From Discostella pseudostelligera (Eukaryota; Bacillariophyta; Thalassiosirophyceae; Thalassiosirales; Thalassiosiraceae): 40,516 nucleotides of DNA. Both the position numbers and the translations under genes were made by a program. The notes beneath the pieces are model-generated. The model made no database searches, was not told the DNA's origin, and saw only the letters and a list, made by a program, of their open reading frames with translations. Location of the stretch: contig JALLBK010000029.1 of assembly GCA_036940085.1 (NCBI GenBank), forward strand, positions 1 through 40,516, in the 5' to 3' direction. Shown in pieces: positions 30,531 through 40,516 of the stretch; within the stretch, counting starts at the first letter, position 1; each line of letters opens with the position of its first letter.

Positions 30531-30909
30531 AGTGACAATGTGTAATGGCTTTGTAAATGGTTCTTCTTGTTTTGTTCTCCTCTCTAGAGGTACTCCTACT
30601 CGTTGAATCATCGAATAGAATGCGATGGTGCTTTGACTCACTGTATGCCACGTGGAATTCTGGTCCAGGGTTTCGATGGCGCGAGCCTTCCCGCGAAATA
30701 AATGAGGATTCGCGATGATCATCATATGGTAAATACCATACGTCGGAATTAATAGAAAAGTGAGAAACCAAAAAACATGTGGAAAGCGAGCGATCCATTT
30801 TCATTTTTTCCTTCCGACGATTTGACTTTGACGAACTTCCATTCATTCAATTCATCAATACTCTCCAGTCTCCAGATCCATCCAAGAACTCCGTCGCTCG
30901 TCGACCACC
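30531..30909. other. Intergenic region between two coiled-coil protein genes
   Basis: This 379-nt spacer carries no gene. It contains TTTGACTCACTGTATGCCACGTGG (30633-30655), which pairs a TGACTCA word with a G-box, the same two motif types as the array at 23.1 kb. The sequence before the next start codon is a good Kozak context (CCACCATGGC). Confidence 0.5.
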
Positions 30910-33516
30910 ATGGCAGCTTTCGGCAATACTAGAGACAATGACGTTCTGTTCGAGGAGCCTCCTCCTCGCGATTGTGACAGCACGGTGTCATCGCCGTCGA
31001 CTATCCGACGAGAACTGCAGCATCTCCGAGGCGAGCTCTTCGACATATTGGACGCCAACTCCTCCGTTGCTATTATATTGACAAAAGTACAGCAATTGAC
31101 CGAGTTCGAGAATAGGATCGTAGAAGAACAGCGATTAGAGATTGAAAGGCTATCCGTTGAGCTAAAAGAGTTGAGGATCCAGCAAAAGCAACACCAAGTT
31201 GATGGTCTGGAATCGTTGCCATCTTTTGGCAATATTGTAGAGATGGTCAGCTCCAATTCCTCCACCACCTCCTCATCTTCTTCATCATCCAGCACCAGTA
31301 GCGCAGGTTTCACCAACGAGAGTGAGCGCGAGACGAGCTACTCTCTTTTCGCGAACGAGAAGCTCGCGACTAAGGCGAATTTATCGTTGGGTATTGCGGA
31401 GATGCGCTACTCGAAGGACGTAGTACGCGATTTGGAAGAAAGGATACGAATTTGCACGGATGAGATCGAGGAGTTATCGAACTGGAAAAATGGCATCATC
31501 GCCGAGATCGAAGAGCTCAAGAACCAATCTCAGAGCCTCCGAATGGAAAGAAATAAGTTGATGCAGGAGGTGGAGGTTTACACCCACCAGTCTGAATTAG
31601 CCGCCCAGCTTGAGTGTGTAAAGGAAGAGAGCAGTAGGATACAAAATGAGATGACAACGCTTCGTACGGCCTTGGAAATGCAGATGATGTCAGCAAAGGA
31701 GACCGAGGACAAATTACTCGTCGCGGAGCGCGAGAAGGCAAGGGCCGAAGATATCGCGGTTCAAGCGGAGGAAAGAGCACATACCGAGGAAATAATACGA
31801 AAAGAGATGGAGAGCGAAATGCAATCACTGTACAAAGAAAAGATTGCACTCCAGAAGGAAATTGACGACTGGAAGCTGACCAACAGAGGAGGCGGTGAGT
31901 TGACAACCTCAACTGCCACAAATGGAAGGGAAGACGTGCAGCGTCTAAAAGAAGAGGTACAAGCATTGCGTGGTGAAAATGCAAGCCTACGCTCCGCGGC
32001 CGACCGAGACTGTGAAACAATTGCCGCATTAAACGACGAGATTCAAAGCCTTGAGCCTTCTATGGAATATTGTCAAAACTCTTTGTGGACAACAGAGGAA
32101 TACCCTGCTTCTCGCAAGCGAACGCTTGCTAACAACAACCAGGGGTCTGTGGGTGAGGAGGACGAACGCAGTCGAGAGCACAAACGTCTCCATGAACGCC
32201 CCAACGCTATCGGCAACGGATGCCTCGAGCTAATCGACGGGAGTACCAGGGTCAGGTCAAATACTGGCGGGAGCGACACCCTTGATGGCGATACGGTGAG
32301 CGCAATGCATGAGGCCGACAGCGATTCTCTTCTATTTGGGCAGAATTCCGTTGATGACAAGCCCAACAGCATCAACGATGATTCAGCCCCTTGCGATAGC
32401 TGCATTTCTGTTGTCAAGTCGACTCCAGATCATAACGTTATAAGAGCTCATGCTGAGAAGGTTTTATATTGGGCAAACAGGGTATCCGAACGCTCGAAGA
32501 ATGGCTGCTCGCCGTCGTCATCGGTCGCGTCGAGGCAAGAAGTGAAAGAACTGAGAGGTGGCGAGGGATTTGCAACTACGCCAAAAAAGCGCGATACTTC
32601 ATCTCCATCAGCTTCACCTATCCCCGAGACTATCGGCCTACCTCCCCGATCCCAATCGAGGGTGCGAAAGTCAAGTCAATTACCACCACGATGCCCGCCT
32701 TCCACCTCGGCTGCTCCATCATTGACCATGTCGTCGTCTTCCTCGGGTGAAGGAGAAACATTGGATTGTAACAGTTCCTCTTCTTCAAGCGACAAGGAAA
32801 ATGGCGGATCATCGTTTAACCGAGAGGTTCTGGGTGCATTTCCCAAATTGTCTTCGACGAAGCAAAGCCGTAACCATCATTTGAAGAATGTCACCGTGGT
32901 AGAGTGTGGCACTATCTTTCACGACTCGCATAATTTGGAAGAGCAGCTATGCTGCGAATGTTCCACAAGTCCCTTCTCAGGAAACGACCCCCAATCTGAG
33001 TTTTATCTGCCCAAACTTGGACTGGCGTGCAACTGTGCCGGGGCGTCGATCATCGAGGACCGTGAATCCTTCTCAAAAAATCCAACCGCTCTCTCGAACA
33101 TACTGCGTCCGTGGCAATGCTCATTTCTAGAGTCGCTATCAATTACTACAGCAGATGAGCTACTGAATGCACACCGGGCCGGCGCCAACGCAATGGCACG
33201 AAAGATGAGAAATTGGCGGGCCCTGCATGGCGGGAATATGAAGGTCATGCGTTCCAGGGAATGCTATGTCGCCCTCAAAGTTTGGTGCTGCACATGCAAG
33301 GTAGTATTGCGTTCGATAAGGGAGCAGAAGGAACAGGCCCGGCGAATGAGGGGCAGCGATGACAATGTGCAAGACGCAGATGACGATGACATTAATATTG
33401 AAAAGCCTCACTTTTTGGATATTTCGTTCGCAGACATGCATACGATAACAAGCATTTCCACATTAGGCCAAATCTCGAGTGAGTGTGGACGACCCTTTGA
33501 GATGATGGAGATTTAA
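30910..33516 (+). CDS. Uncharacterised 868-residue coiled-coil protein with Cys-rich C-terminal region
   Basis: I do not recognise this protein. One exon, ATG 30910 in a strong context. Residues about 35-95 and 155-390 are predicted coiled coil by heptads (for example RIVEEQRLEIERLSVELKEL and LEERIRICTDEIEELSNW). A low-complexity, Ser/Pro-rich middle follows (about 400-660). The last 200 residues look like a folded module: CCECSTSPFSG, then LPKLGLACNCAG (about 685-712, five Cys), LSNILRPWQCSFLESL, TTADELLNAHRAGANAMARKMRNW, RSRECYVALKVWCCTCKVVLRSIREQ. The order of conserved-looking W, C and helix residues suggests a family, perhaps diatom-wide. Possible zinc binding by the Cys pairs is an inference. 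A helix rich in basic residues near 790-810 could bind nucleic acid. Confidence 0.6.
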   Translation: MAAFGNTRDNDVLFEEPPPRDCDSTVSSPSTIRRELQHLRGELFDILDANSSVAIILTKVQQLTEFENRIVEEQRLEIERLSVELKELRIQQKQHQVDGLESLPSFGNIVEMVSSNSSTTSSSSSSSSTSSAGFTNESERETSYSLFANEKLATKANLSLGIAEMRYSKDVVRDLEERIRICTDEIEELSNWKNGIIAEIEELKNQSQSLRMERNKLMQEVEVYTHQSELAAQLECVKEESSRIQNEMTTLRTALEMQMMSAKETEDKLLVAEREKARAEDIAVQAEERAHTEEIIRKEMESEMQSLYKEKIALQKEIDDWKLTNRGGGELTTSTATNGREDVQRLKEEVQALRGENASLRSAADRDCETIAALNDEIQSLEPSMEYCQNSLWTTEEYPASRKRTLANNNQGSVGEEDERSREHKRLHERPNAIGNGCLELIDGSTRVRSNTGGSDTLDGDTVSAMHEADSDSLLFGQNSVDDKPNSINDDSAPCDSCISVVKSTPDHNVIRAHAEKVLYWANRVSERSKNGCSPSSSVASRQEVKELRGGEGFATTPKKRDTSSPSASPIPETIGLPPRSQSRVRKSSQLPPRCPPSTSAAPSLTMSSSSSGEGETLDCNSSSSSSDKENGGSSFNREVLGAFPKLSSTKQSRNHHLKNVTVVECGTIFHDSHNLEEQLCCECSTSPFSGNDPQSEFYLPKLGLACNCAGASIIEDRESFSKNPTALSNILRPWQCSFLESLSITTADELLNAHRAGANAMARKMRNWRALHGGNMKVMRSRECYVALKVWCCTCKVVLRSIREQKEQARRMRGSDDNVQDADDDDINIEKPHFLDISFADMHTITSISTLGQISSECGRPFEMMEI

Positions 33517-33640
33517 TAGAAATATAGAAGTACCCCTATCTAAGACCGTAACCATGCCATCAGATATCAGATGCTGCTCGCGACTGTACACAAACTCAAG
33601 AATACACAATAGCATTAACTAAACAAGTGCAACAAATAGC

Positions 33641-36600
33641 CTAAGTACAATCACCTTCACCCTGCTGTCGCTTCTTTTTGGAACCTTGACTTGATGCAAA
33701 TATATATTCCAATGATGAATCGGCGCCAGCACTTGGCACAACCTGATCAATATCGGTGCCAAAATAGTCCCTAATGTCTGTTTCGACACGTCTGGCAACA
33801 GCATGTGCACCCCATTTATCATAGCACTCAACAGAGTGCACTAAACATGTGTAAGACTTTTGACGAATTCCCCTCTCATAGTAGAAGATGCCGGCAAGCT
33901 CACTTGCAATGGCTTCCTCGTGAATGAATTTATGCTCACGAGCGGATCGTATCGCACTGTCGTAAAAGGCTCCAGCTTTGTCGAATTCACCATTTGTGAA
34001 CATGTTCTCTGCTTCGAGTAATAGCGCTTTGCTCTCCCAATTCCATGACGAGTGTTCACTCCAGCATTGCATCATTGCCAACACCGACTGACCTCGTTCA
34101 ATCCATTTAGCTAATTCGTTAGGTCCCGCTTGCCTTGCAAGCTGAAAAGACGCCAAACCCTCGAAGAAGTAACCCATCAAGTAATGTGGATTGAGCTGAT
34201 GACAACTCTCAGCGACTGCTCCAGAAAAGTCGATATTTAAGGCAGCGTCATCCATTTGACGGAAGAGGAACGCCCTTGCAAGGTGGTGCAATTTACCATA
34301 CATTGCAAAAAATGATCCCGGCCGTTCACCAGCAAGAATCTCCTTTTCACTTGGTTCAATATTATACGCATGAGAAACAACGGGCGCGTACGGCCCCTCT
34401 TTCAAGACCATGATCTGCGAGAGGAACAAAACTGGGCCTTTGAAAAATATCTTGACGCCATGACTTCGCAGCTTTGACAAGAAGTCCAGGAGATTCTTCT
34501 CAACAACGTCCAAACTTTGGCCAGCGAAATAGTCGGTACAAGAGGAATATAACAAATTATGGAATGCGCATTTGAAATCACCTGACTGCTGCCCAAATTT
34601 GTGACCCAGCGAGTGAGCTTCCACAATCGATTGCAATGGTTCAGAAGCCCAAAAAATATGGTGGAAAACAAAACAAATAACGCGTGATTTGAATTGTAAC
34701 GAGCCTTTCCTCTCAACCAGTTTGAGTGCCAGCCTCCCTATTGTGAAGTGATGGTTGCACATTATTATGTGTGTAGAATGAAAGTATGCAAATGGATATT
34801 TCACATGTACGAGACTCACCAAGCCGACAGCCATCGTTTATTCGCCCTGCCGTTACTACTACGCCTCCAAAATGGGCAAATGCCAGGGGCGACTTGGCGC
34901 TCAGCCCAGTCTTAACTGTGAGCTCCACCATACGAAGGCTCACTGAACCGAGCAGCCAAGGCTGGAAATACTGCAACTTGTAGGCCAAATTTGCATATAA
35001 GCTCACTCGCGTATTCATATTGGCATCGTTATTCTTTTGCATGCTGCAAATCATATCATCGGGCATAGACTGCAGAACACAATTCATCCGTTCAATATCA
35101 GTTCTCAGACTTTCATCTCCTATTGACCGTGGAGCGTCGTCTCCACATTGGGCCAGTACTGCAAATGAATTTTCAATCGACTCGACTGGACGATTTCTTT
35201 GTATTCCAATAACTTCTGCGGCAGTGATCAAGCCTAAACGCATGGTAAAATGAAAATGTCGCAAGGATGAATAAATAATCTTAAACAAAAACCCAACAGG
35301 CAAGTATCAATACAACAATGAGAGAAGTGATCTTACATTGCAGTTTGTCATCAAAGCACTTAGCATGTGAAACTACCTCGCTCGAGTAAAATGTGACCGC
35401 AGAAAGATTGTTGAGGATTAGAGCCACTTCTGCCAGCTCATTGTATAGATCAAGACTGAGCTCGTAGCTTGACAACCAATGATCAACCCCTAAGAACGAT
35501 ATCCCGTGCATAAACAACGTGAATGCACTGTTATAATCAGATAAGTCGATAGATCGCCTGCCTGCCTTCAGATTCAGTTGTGCGATAACATTCTTCTGGC
35601 TGGGTTCGTGGACAGCAGTTGGGCCTCCCTGATTGATTTGGTTGACGGCGGCGAAGAACAGCTCCTCGTGACCGACACTATTGTCCAACGTTTGAATGCA
35701 TAGAGCCAGGCCAAGCCGCATATGATTCTCGCGCCGTTGTTGCTCAGTCATCATCTCATATACTGCTTCTTGGATCTTGTCATGTGCAAACCGAAACATC
35801 GTCGAACCTGCGATATCGATCATGAATCCCTTTTGAGACACTTGCCGAAGAATATCTTTCAAATCAAGCTCGAGTTCTGTGGACAAATACCCGAGCATGG
35901 TATTAGTTACACATGACCCAATGCATGACGCAACCTGTAATCCGAATTGAAGGTTGCTGGGCAATCTCTGGACATCGTTCATGAGAATCGCAAGCACGTC
36001 GTCAGATATTTCCAGCTCCATAATCGTATTCAAGTCCCATTCCCATCTATGTCTGTTCAGGTCGAAGTAGATGAATCCTTGCTCTGTTAATGAGTCCAAC
36101 AACTGTTTCAAAAACAATGGGTTGCCCCTCGTTTTGTGATGCAATACAGACGAGAGTGGACGTGTTAAGCGCGGACTTAGGTGCAATGCTTCGGAAATAA
36201 GATCGCTAACAGCCTCAGGTGTAATGGATTCAAGCTTTATCTTCTCCAACGGGAACATGGTGATCGAGGTGAGCCATGCTTTAAACAACCCGCTAATGCT
36301 GGCCTCATCGTCCCGGTGACACAACACTATAAAGATGGGAGCTCCTTGTGCGCTGAATAACAGATCCCCAATAAGGAGCAAGGATGCAGGATCTGCGAAC
36401 TGAACATCATCTATAACAATCGTGATGGGCTTCGAATGGGATGATATGACGAGCAGTAGTTCGCTCAACAGATATCTCATACTGACTGCGGAATCGACAC
36501 ACAAGCTAGCAGTTGTCTCATGGCGACCAAGTGATGGCATGAGCTTTTTCAGATTGGGCACAACGCCAAGGAGATTAGTTTGACTTCCAAGAGCACTTGT

Positions 36601-38565
36601 CAATTCATCTTCGATCATCTTCAACTGCGATTGTGAGGAATCGTTGAATAACATTTCGCACAATGAGTCAAACATGTGTGCAAGGGTCGACATGGGCTTG
36701 AGGCTCATCTGGTTGTGTTCGAACTTTGCCGACAAGAAGTATCCGTTTGACTGGTCTGTAAGCAACTGGATGTACATGGCAAGCTTGGATTTCCCTGCAC
36801 CAGCTTCCCCTGATATGATCGTGCCGATGAAACTGTTCTCAGTACTATGGCGCATGTGTAATTCGCTGAGCTTCAGCAACTCGTCATCTCGACCGTATAC
36901 CTCGTCGCCTATCGTCAATTTGGGCATTGGGACCATTTGGATATTATCTAGAAAGCATGCAGGATTATATACCATCAGCTGCAGATCCAAATGAAGGTCC
37001 GCAAACGAAGCGTAAGCATCGTCTTCACATATGGAGCCAAGCCTGCATTCAAAGAGGTTCCTAATTAGAGCACATAACGACCAAGGAACCCCATTCGATT
37101 CAAGCTTGTCAAGGTAGTTGAAAATCGTATCATCCGCCTGCACTTCTCGCCAATAATGCTTCTTCTGAGCTTGATTATCATCTCTCTCAGCTTCACTACT
37201 GAGGTTGATGGAACTCAATGATGTTTTAAGAGTTGCTGGAGCGTGACCGTTTACCATGGGCACTCCCATTGAGAATAGATAATACAAAACCCTCCCCAAG
37301 GCAAATAATCTTTCCGAGACAGTACCTGTGGCTGAATCGTCGCCGTCGATGCTCATTATCCACACATGCTCGATGACTTCCTGCATCTCATCTGATCCCC
37401 CAGCAGCATGTTGGCCATTCTTCGTTCCAAGCATTACATACTCAGGCGCGATGCTCGCAAGAGGAATGGGATTCCCACTCCCACCCAGTTCGTCTGTCTC
37501 AAATTCCATTATGCAATTTATCAACTTGAGTGCAATCAGTAGAGCCGACTTAATGAAATTGCCCATGGCGGATGAAAGATGTGAGGTGGCAACTATGCTG
37601 GGATTGATATCTGGCGATGATGTTTCAATCCACTGCTGCAATGTATGCGCGTGCGTCTGCCGAGACGGATCGTGATCAAGTTGTGGAGTCGGTGTCCGCA
37701 CATGTCTATCAGACTCAAAATCAAAGCCACCTTCTTCCAGATATTTACACAAGTCTGTATCACTGATCGAAAGTCCTTCTGTTGCTGTGCTGTATCCAGC
37801 GATGGTGTTTCCATTGAACTGTGGATCGCCAGATGAATTGCTAAGAGTATATGTGGAGTTAGGAGAGTGAGAGCTTGCTATCGAATTGTTTGGCATATTG
37901 AAGCCTTGTTCTGTTGGAAGATCACCGGCTGTATCCTGGACTTGAACCCCTGTTCCGTCGGGAGAGTTCATCGCAGAATGATAACTCAGTCTTCCGCTAG
38001 AAGCATCTCCAGACCGATACCTATCATCGATGTCGCCTTCATGAACACTGAGCTGGACTGGGGGCGTAGTCGCCATGTCCATGCCAACCTTCTCGCGTAG
38101 TCGATGCATTATTTTTTCCAACGCCTTTTCCCGCTCGACTATTTGCCAGTTTTTTTTCAGTAAATTGGGATGGACATCAGAACTCGATGCATAGTTATCA
38201 TAATATGAACCATCGGACCGCGTTTCATCGCCCCGAACCCGATCGTCCACTAAAAATCGACCGGGTGGCTTCAATTTTCTTACGTCATCGTAAATTTGAG
38301 CAGCAATACTTCGTTTGACTTTGTTTTTTGACGCCACAAAAGTATCTTTATAGAGATTGACCAAGGATCGAAATTGCTGATTGCCCGGATGGTTGTTGAT
38401 GATTGTTCCTTTGCCGAGCAAAACATCCTACAAAATTGGTGTGAAAAAATGAGAAAGTATCAGGCCCATGACCAACGATAAAATAACATGCATGCGAAAC
38501 ATTCTATGGAAAGTACCAAGTCTTCGCCTTACATTGACATTAGGAGTGATGGTGGTGATCGTCAT
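33641..38565 (-). CDS. NHPGN-domain (DUF6824-like) STAND NTPase with helical repeats, four exons
   Basis: Exons are 38565-38533, 38427-35337, 35233-34820 and 34737-33641, with introns of 105 nt (phase 0), 103 nt (phase 1) and 82 nt (phase 1). Spliced length is 1,544 residues. Exon 1 encodes only MTITTITPNVN, which completes the start of the NHPGN domain (residues 12-90): DVLLGKGTIINNHPGNQQFRSL, then PPGRFLVDD. Diatom genomes carry many proteins of this DVLxGrG..NHPGN..F type (DUF6824, as I recall). After a disordered linker comes a stretch that may be a decayed protein kinase C-lobe (RLFALGRVLYYLFSMGVPM, about 385). An AAA-type NTPase follows: GEAGAGKSKL Walker A (about 547) and ITIVIDDVQFAD Walker B (about 680), preceded by YGRDDEL. 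From about 850 it is helical, like the MalT/PknK tail (AGRRSIDLSDYNSAFTLF). No membrane segment or response-regulator domain was seen. Confidence 0.72.
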
Positions 38566-38786
38566 GGCGAATCTCGATATAGCTGCAATTACTTTGAAGA
38601 GGGTAGTCGGCTACTACTTTTGGCTATGGTACCATATCTAATAATTTTTAAGTTCTAATCCAAACTGTCAGATACAGAGATAGGAATAGATAGGATCTGC
38701 GAGAGATGAGAGAGATCGAGATGAGAGATGAGCCAACCATGTTTCAATACGCACAAGTAGTAAATACTCTAACATAATATCACTCC

Positions 38787-40516
38787 ATGCTCCAGAGACG
38801 CCATGCGATGCACACAATGACGCACATGCTTCTTCAACTTCAATGCGTCTTATTCAACAACTTCAATAGGAGTGCAATCCATAGTCTCCCGCCAAAACTT
38901 GGAAGTCGAGACTCTCCCGCCAAATACTATCACTTACTCTCGCAGCAGAAGCAGGACCAGCGGGTGGAGGAGCTGGAGAGGAAGAACCTGTTCAGCACTG
39001 CTCACAAGGCAGCAACAACTGCATATGATGAGGAAAGAAAAAAGGAAGCGGGCATGTCAGTCCGAAAAGTTGCAGCGAAAATTAAATCTGAATTTGGAGT
39101 CGGGCCAAGTGCAACCACAATCCACCACTATGTAACCAACCTTGGCCTTGTTGGGCGATCTCCAATGAAGATGGGCCCAGTAGGGAAGCTTCCTCCTGTT
39201 GCGTACAAAGCGTTGTGTACTGCATTATCAAGCAAACTACGAATCAATCAATTAAATGCAAAGGGAAGTTACACAATCAACAAACAAGTTCAGCTGATTA
39301 TGACAGCGATGGGTATGAGTAAAGCGGAGGCGACACCGCTTTGGAAACGGGTTTGTAGGGACACTGCACTTGATATGGTTGCAGGGAAAGTTAAAGTCGC
39401 CGAAGAACGGAGAGTTCAGTGGACAACCTTTCACAATCTTGATCTGTGGTTTTCGAGCTGGGAGAGCACCCTTGATGAACTCGGCTTCTTTGAAATTGAT
39501 GACGAGGGAAGAAAAATAATTCCAGAATCAAAGCTGAGGAACATTCTTAACTTTGATGAAACCTCTCTGTCCCTTGATGGCAGCACTATTACAAGAGGAG
39601 GCCGCCCCCCATGTGCTTTTGAAGATCCTCGGCTGCCACGAGTTGGTAATCCAACTTCAAAGTCGTCGCAAACAAGTACCATGATAAATGGTAGCAATGC
39701 TTGGGGGGAAGCATTACCGCCACACTTTCAATTTGCAACAGCTGCACAGACAGAAGAAGGTAAGCAAATTCGAACTGAGTGTGTGATGTATCTGCCTCGA
39801 ATCATTGGACAGTATGGATTTGATGAGCAGGTATCAAAGCCGGTGACGCTGGGAATGAATGAAAAAGGTGGTATGGATGATGCTGAGTTTGGTGAATATC
39901 TTCGTACGGCAATACTGCCGCTTTACCCAAATGCCGCACCAGAGAAGGGGAAATGGGTGATACTCAAATGTGATAGCGGACCAGGAAGGATGAACATTGA
40001 TTTGCTGGCTGAGCTACGGATGGCGGGCTTCATTTTATTTCCAGGCGTGCCAAACACAACGGCTGTATCGCAGGAGACTGACCAAAACTATGGCCCTTTC
40101 AAAACAGCCTTTGGTAAGAATCTTGACCGGCTGATTGAGGAACGACTTGTCCAAAACAAGTCGACTTCAATCCCAGCATGGATGGTTGGTCTCATTATTT
40201 TTGGTGGCGTAGATCCTGTGACAAATTTTGAGTTGAGAGAGTCAGCTTTCCAAGCTGGGTTCTCGAGGGAAGCATGCAGAGCTGCCTGGGCGATGGTAGG
40301 AGCAGCGCCACTAACCAAAGCTTGTTTAAACCACCCTAAAGTCAGAAAATCGATTGGAGATGGAGGTGATGACGATGAGTTCGAACAACTTTGCCGGCTG
40401 ATCCAGACGGCGAATAATTTATCAACTCTGACACTAAAGGGTTATGGATTTGATGGTAGTGTTTTAGAGGGGACAATTGAACAAACACGTCGAGTTACAT
40501 TGGTTACGGAGCCAAA
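38787..40516 (+). CDS. pogo-like DDD transposase (cut by window edge)
   Basis: The frame is open from ATG 38787 (with an upstream stop at 38775) to the right edge: at least 576 residues. ATG 39054 is an alternative start. An N-terminal helix-turn-helix lies at about 90-130 (MSVRKVAAKIKSEFGVGPSATTIHHYV). The catalytic core has the DDE_1 motifs: ILNFDETSLSLDG with Asp257, VILKCDSGPGRMN with Asp396, and QETDQNYGPFK with Asp432. Spacing of the last two Asp is 36, as in pogo/Tigger-type elements. The region between has a long insertion carrying RGGRPPCAFEDP. No stop or frameshift breaks the visible part, so the element may have moved recently or the gene is domesticated. Terminal inverted repeats cannot be judged because the right end is outside. 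A transposase would cut and paste the element's own DNA. Confidence 0.85.
   Translation, partial: MLQRRHAMHTMTHMLLQLQCVLFNNFNRSAIHSLPPKLGSRDSPAKYYHLLSQQKQDQRVEELERKNLFSTAHKAATTAYDEERKKEAGMSVRKVAAKIKSEFGVGPSATTIHHYVTNLGLVGRSPMKMGPVGKLPPVAYKALCTALSSKLRINQLNAKGSYTINKQVQLIMTAMGMSKAEATPLWKRVCRDTALDMVAGKVKVAEERRVQWTTFHNLDLWFSSWESTLDELGFFEIDDEGRKIIPESKLRNILNFDETSLSLDGSTITRGGRPPCAFEDPRLPRVGNPTSKSSQTSTMINGSNAWGEALPPHFQFATAAQTEEGKQIRTECVMYLPRIIGQYGFDEQVSKPVTLGMNEKGGMDDAEFGEYLRTAILPLYPNAAPEKGKWVILKCDSGPGRMNIDLLAELRMAGFILFPGVPNTTAVSQETDQNYGPFKTAFGKNLDRLIEERLVQNKSTSIPAWMVGLIIFGGVDPVTNFELRESAFQAGFSREACRAAWAMVGAAPLTKACLNHPKVRKSIGDGGDDDEFEQLCRLIQTANNLSTLTLKGYGFDGSVLEGTIEQTRRVTLVTEP

Noticed and set aside
38880..38925. 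Two CCCGCCAAA words as E2F sites of the transposase or STAND gene
   Set aside because: They fall inside the open transposase frame if ATG 38787 is used, and two short matches are not enough for a call.
1..40516. tRNA, rRNA or other structured RNA genes
   Set aside because: No cloverleaf with A- and B-box signals or rRNA-like stretch was recognised by eye; a covariance-model scan was not possible.

Overview
The window looks like nuclear DNA of a diatom, probably a centric one. Two nuclear genes carry the bipartite plastid presequence of secondary plastids, with a Phe after the signal peptide (ASA-F and AQA-F). Spliceosomal GT..AG introns are short (about 80-600 nt), genes are closely packed on both strands, and one gene begins with the NHPGN-type domain that is expanded in diatoms. 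Species cannot be told from the sequence.

Layout, left to right. Minus strand, 1-1287: Gag of a Copia-type LTR retrotransposon running off the left edge, with a possible 5' LTR/leader behind it. Minus, 1896-5153: digalactosyldiacylglycerol synthase for plastid galactolipid. Plus, 5824-7631: plastid ribosomal protein S1, two exons. Minus, 7888-16511: a 2,813-residue Sec16-type ER-exit-site scaffold, three exons, with nine WW domains ahead of the Sec16 core. Plus, 17811-18437: mitochondrial ATP synthase OSCP. Minus, 18731 to about 22253: heat-shock transcription factor, three exons, with its first exon damaged by an apparent assembly join (an N between two identical 72-nt copies). Plus, 23695-24441: plastid ribosomal protein S15, two exons. 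Minus, 25223-26005: kinetochore protein Spc24. Plus, 26638-28374: Ddi1, a retroviral-type aspartic protease of the ubiquitin system. Plus, 28467-30530 and 30910-33516: two unrecognised coiled-coil proteins. Minus, 33641-38565: a 1,544-residue, four-exon signalling-type protein joining a diatom NHPGN domain to a STAND-type NTPase. Plus, 38787 to the right edge: a pogo-like DDD transposase.

The gene content is mostly housekeeping: two plastid ribosomal proteins, a plastid lipid enzyme, mitochondrial ATP synthase, ER export and kinetochore. The two edges hold transposable elements. The most interesting non-coding signals are an array of five G-boxes (CACGTG) about 40 nt apart, alternating with a TCGAGTCA-like motif, between the HSF and plastid S15 genes, and a cluster of E2F-type sites in the shared SPC24/DDI1 promoter. 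The most unusual proteins are the WW-Sec16 fusion and the NHPGN-STAND protein. Several gene models here were joined by eye from splice sites and reading-frame continuity; no database or transcript evidence was available.
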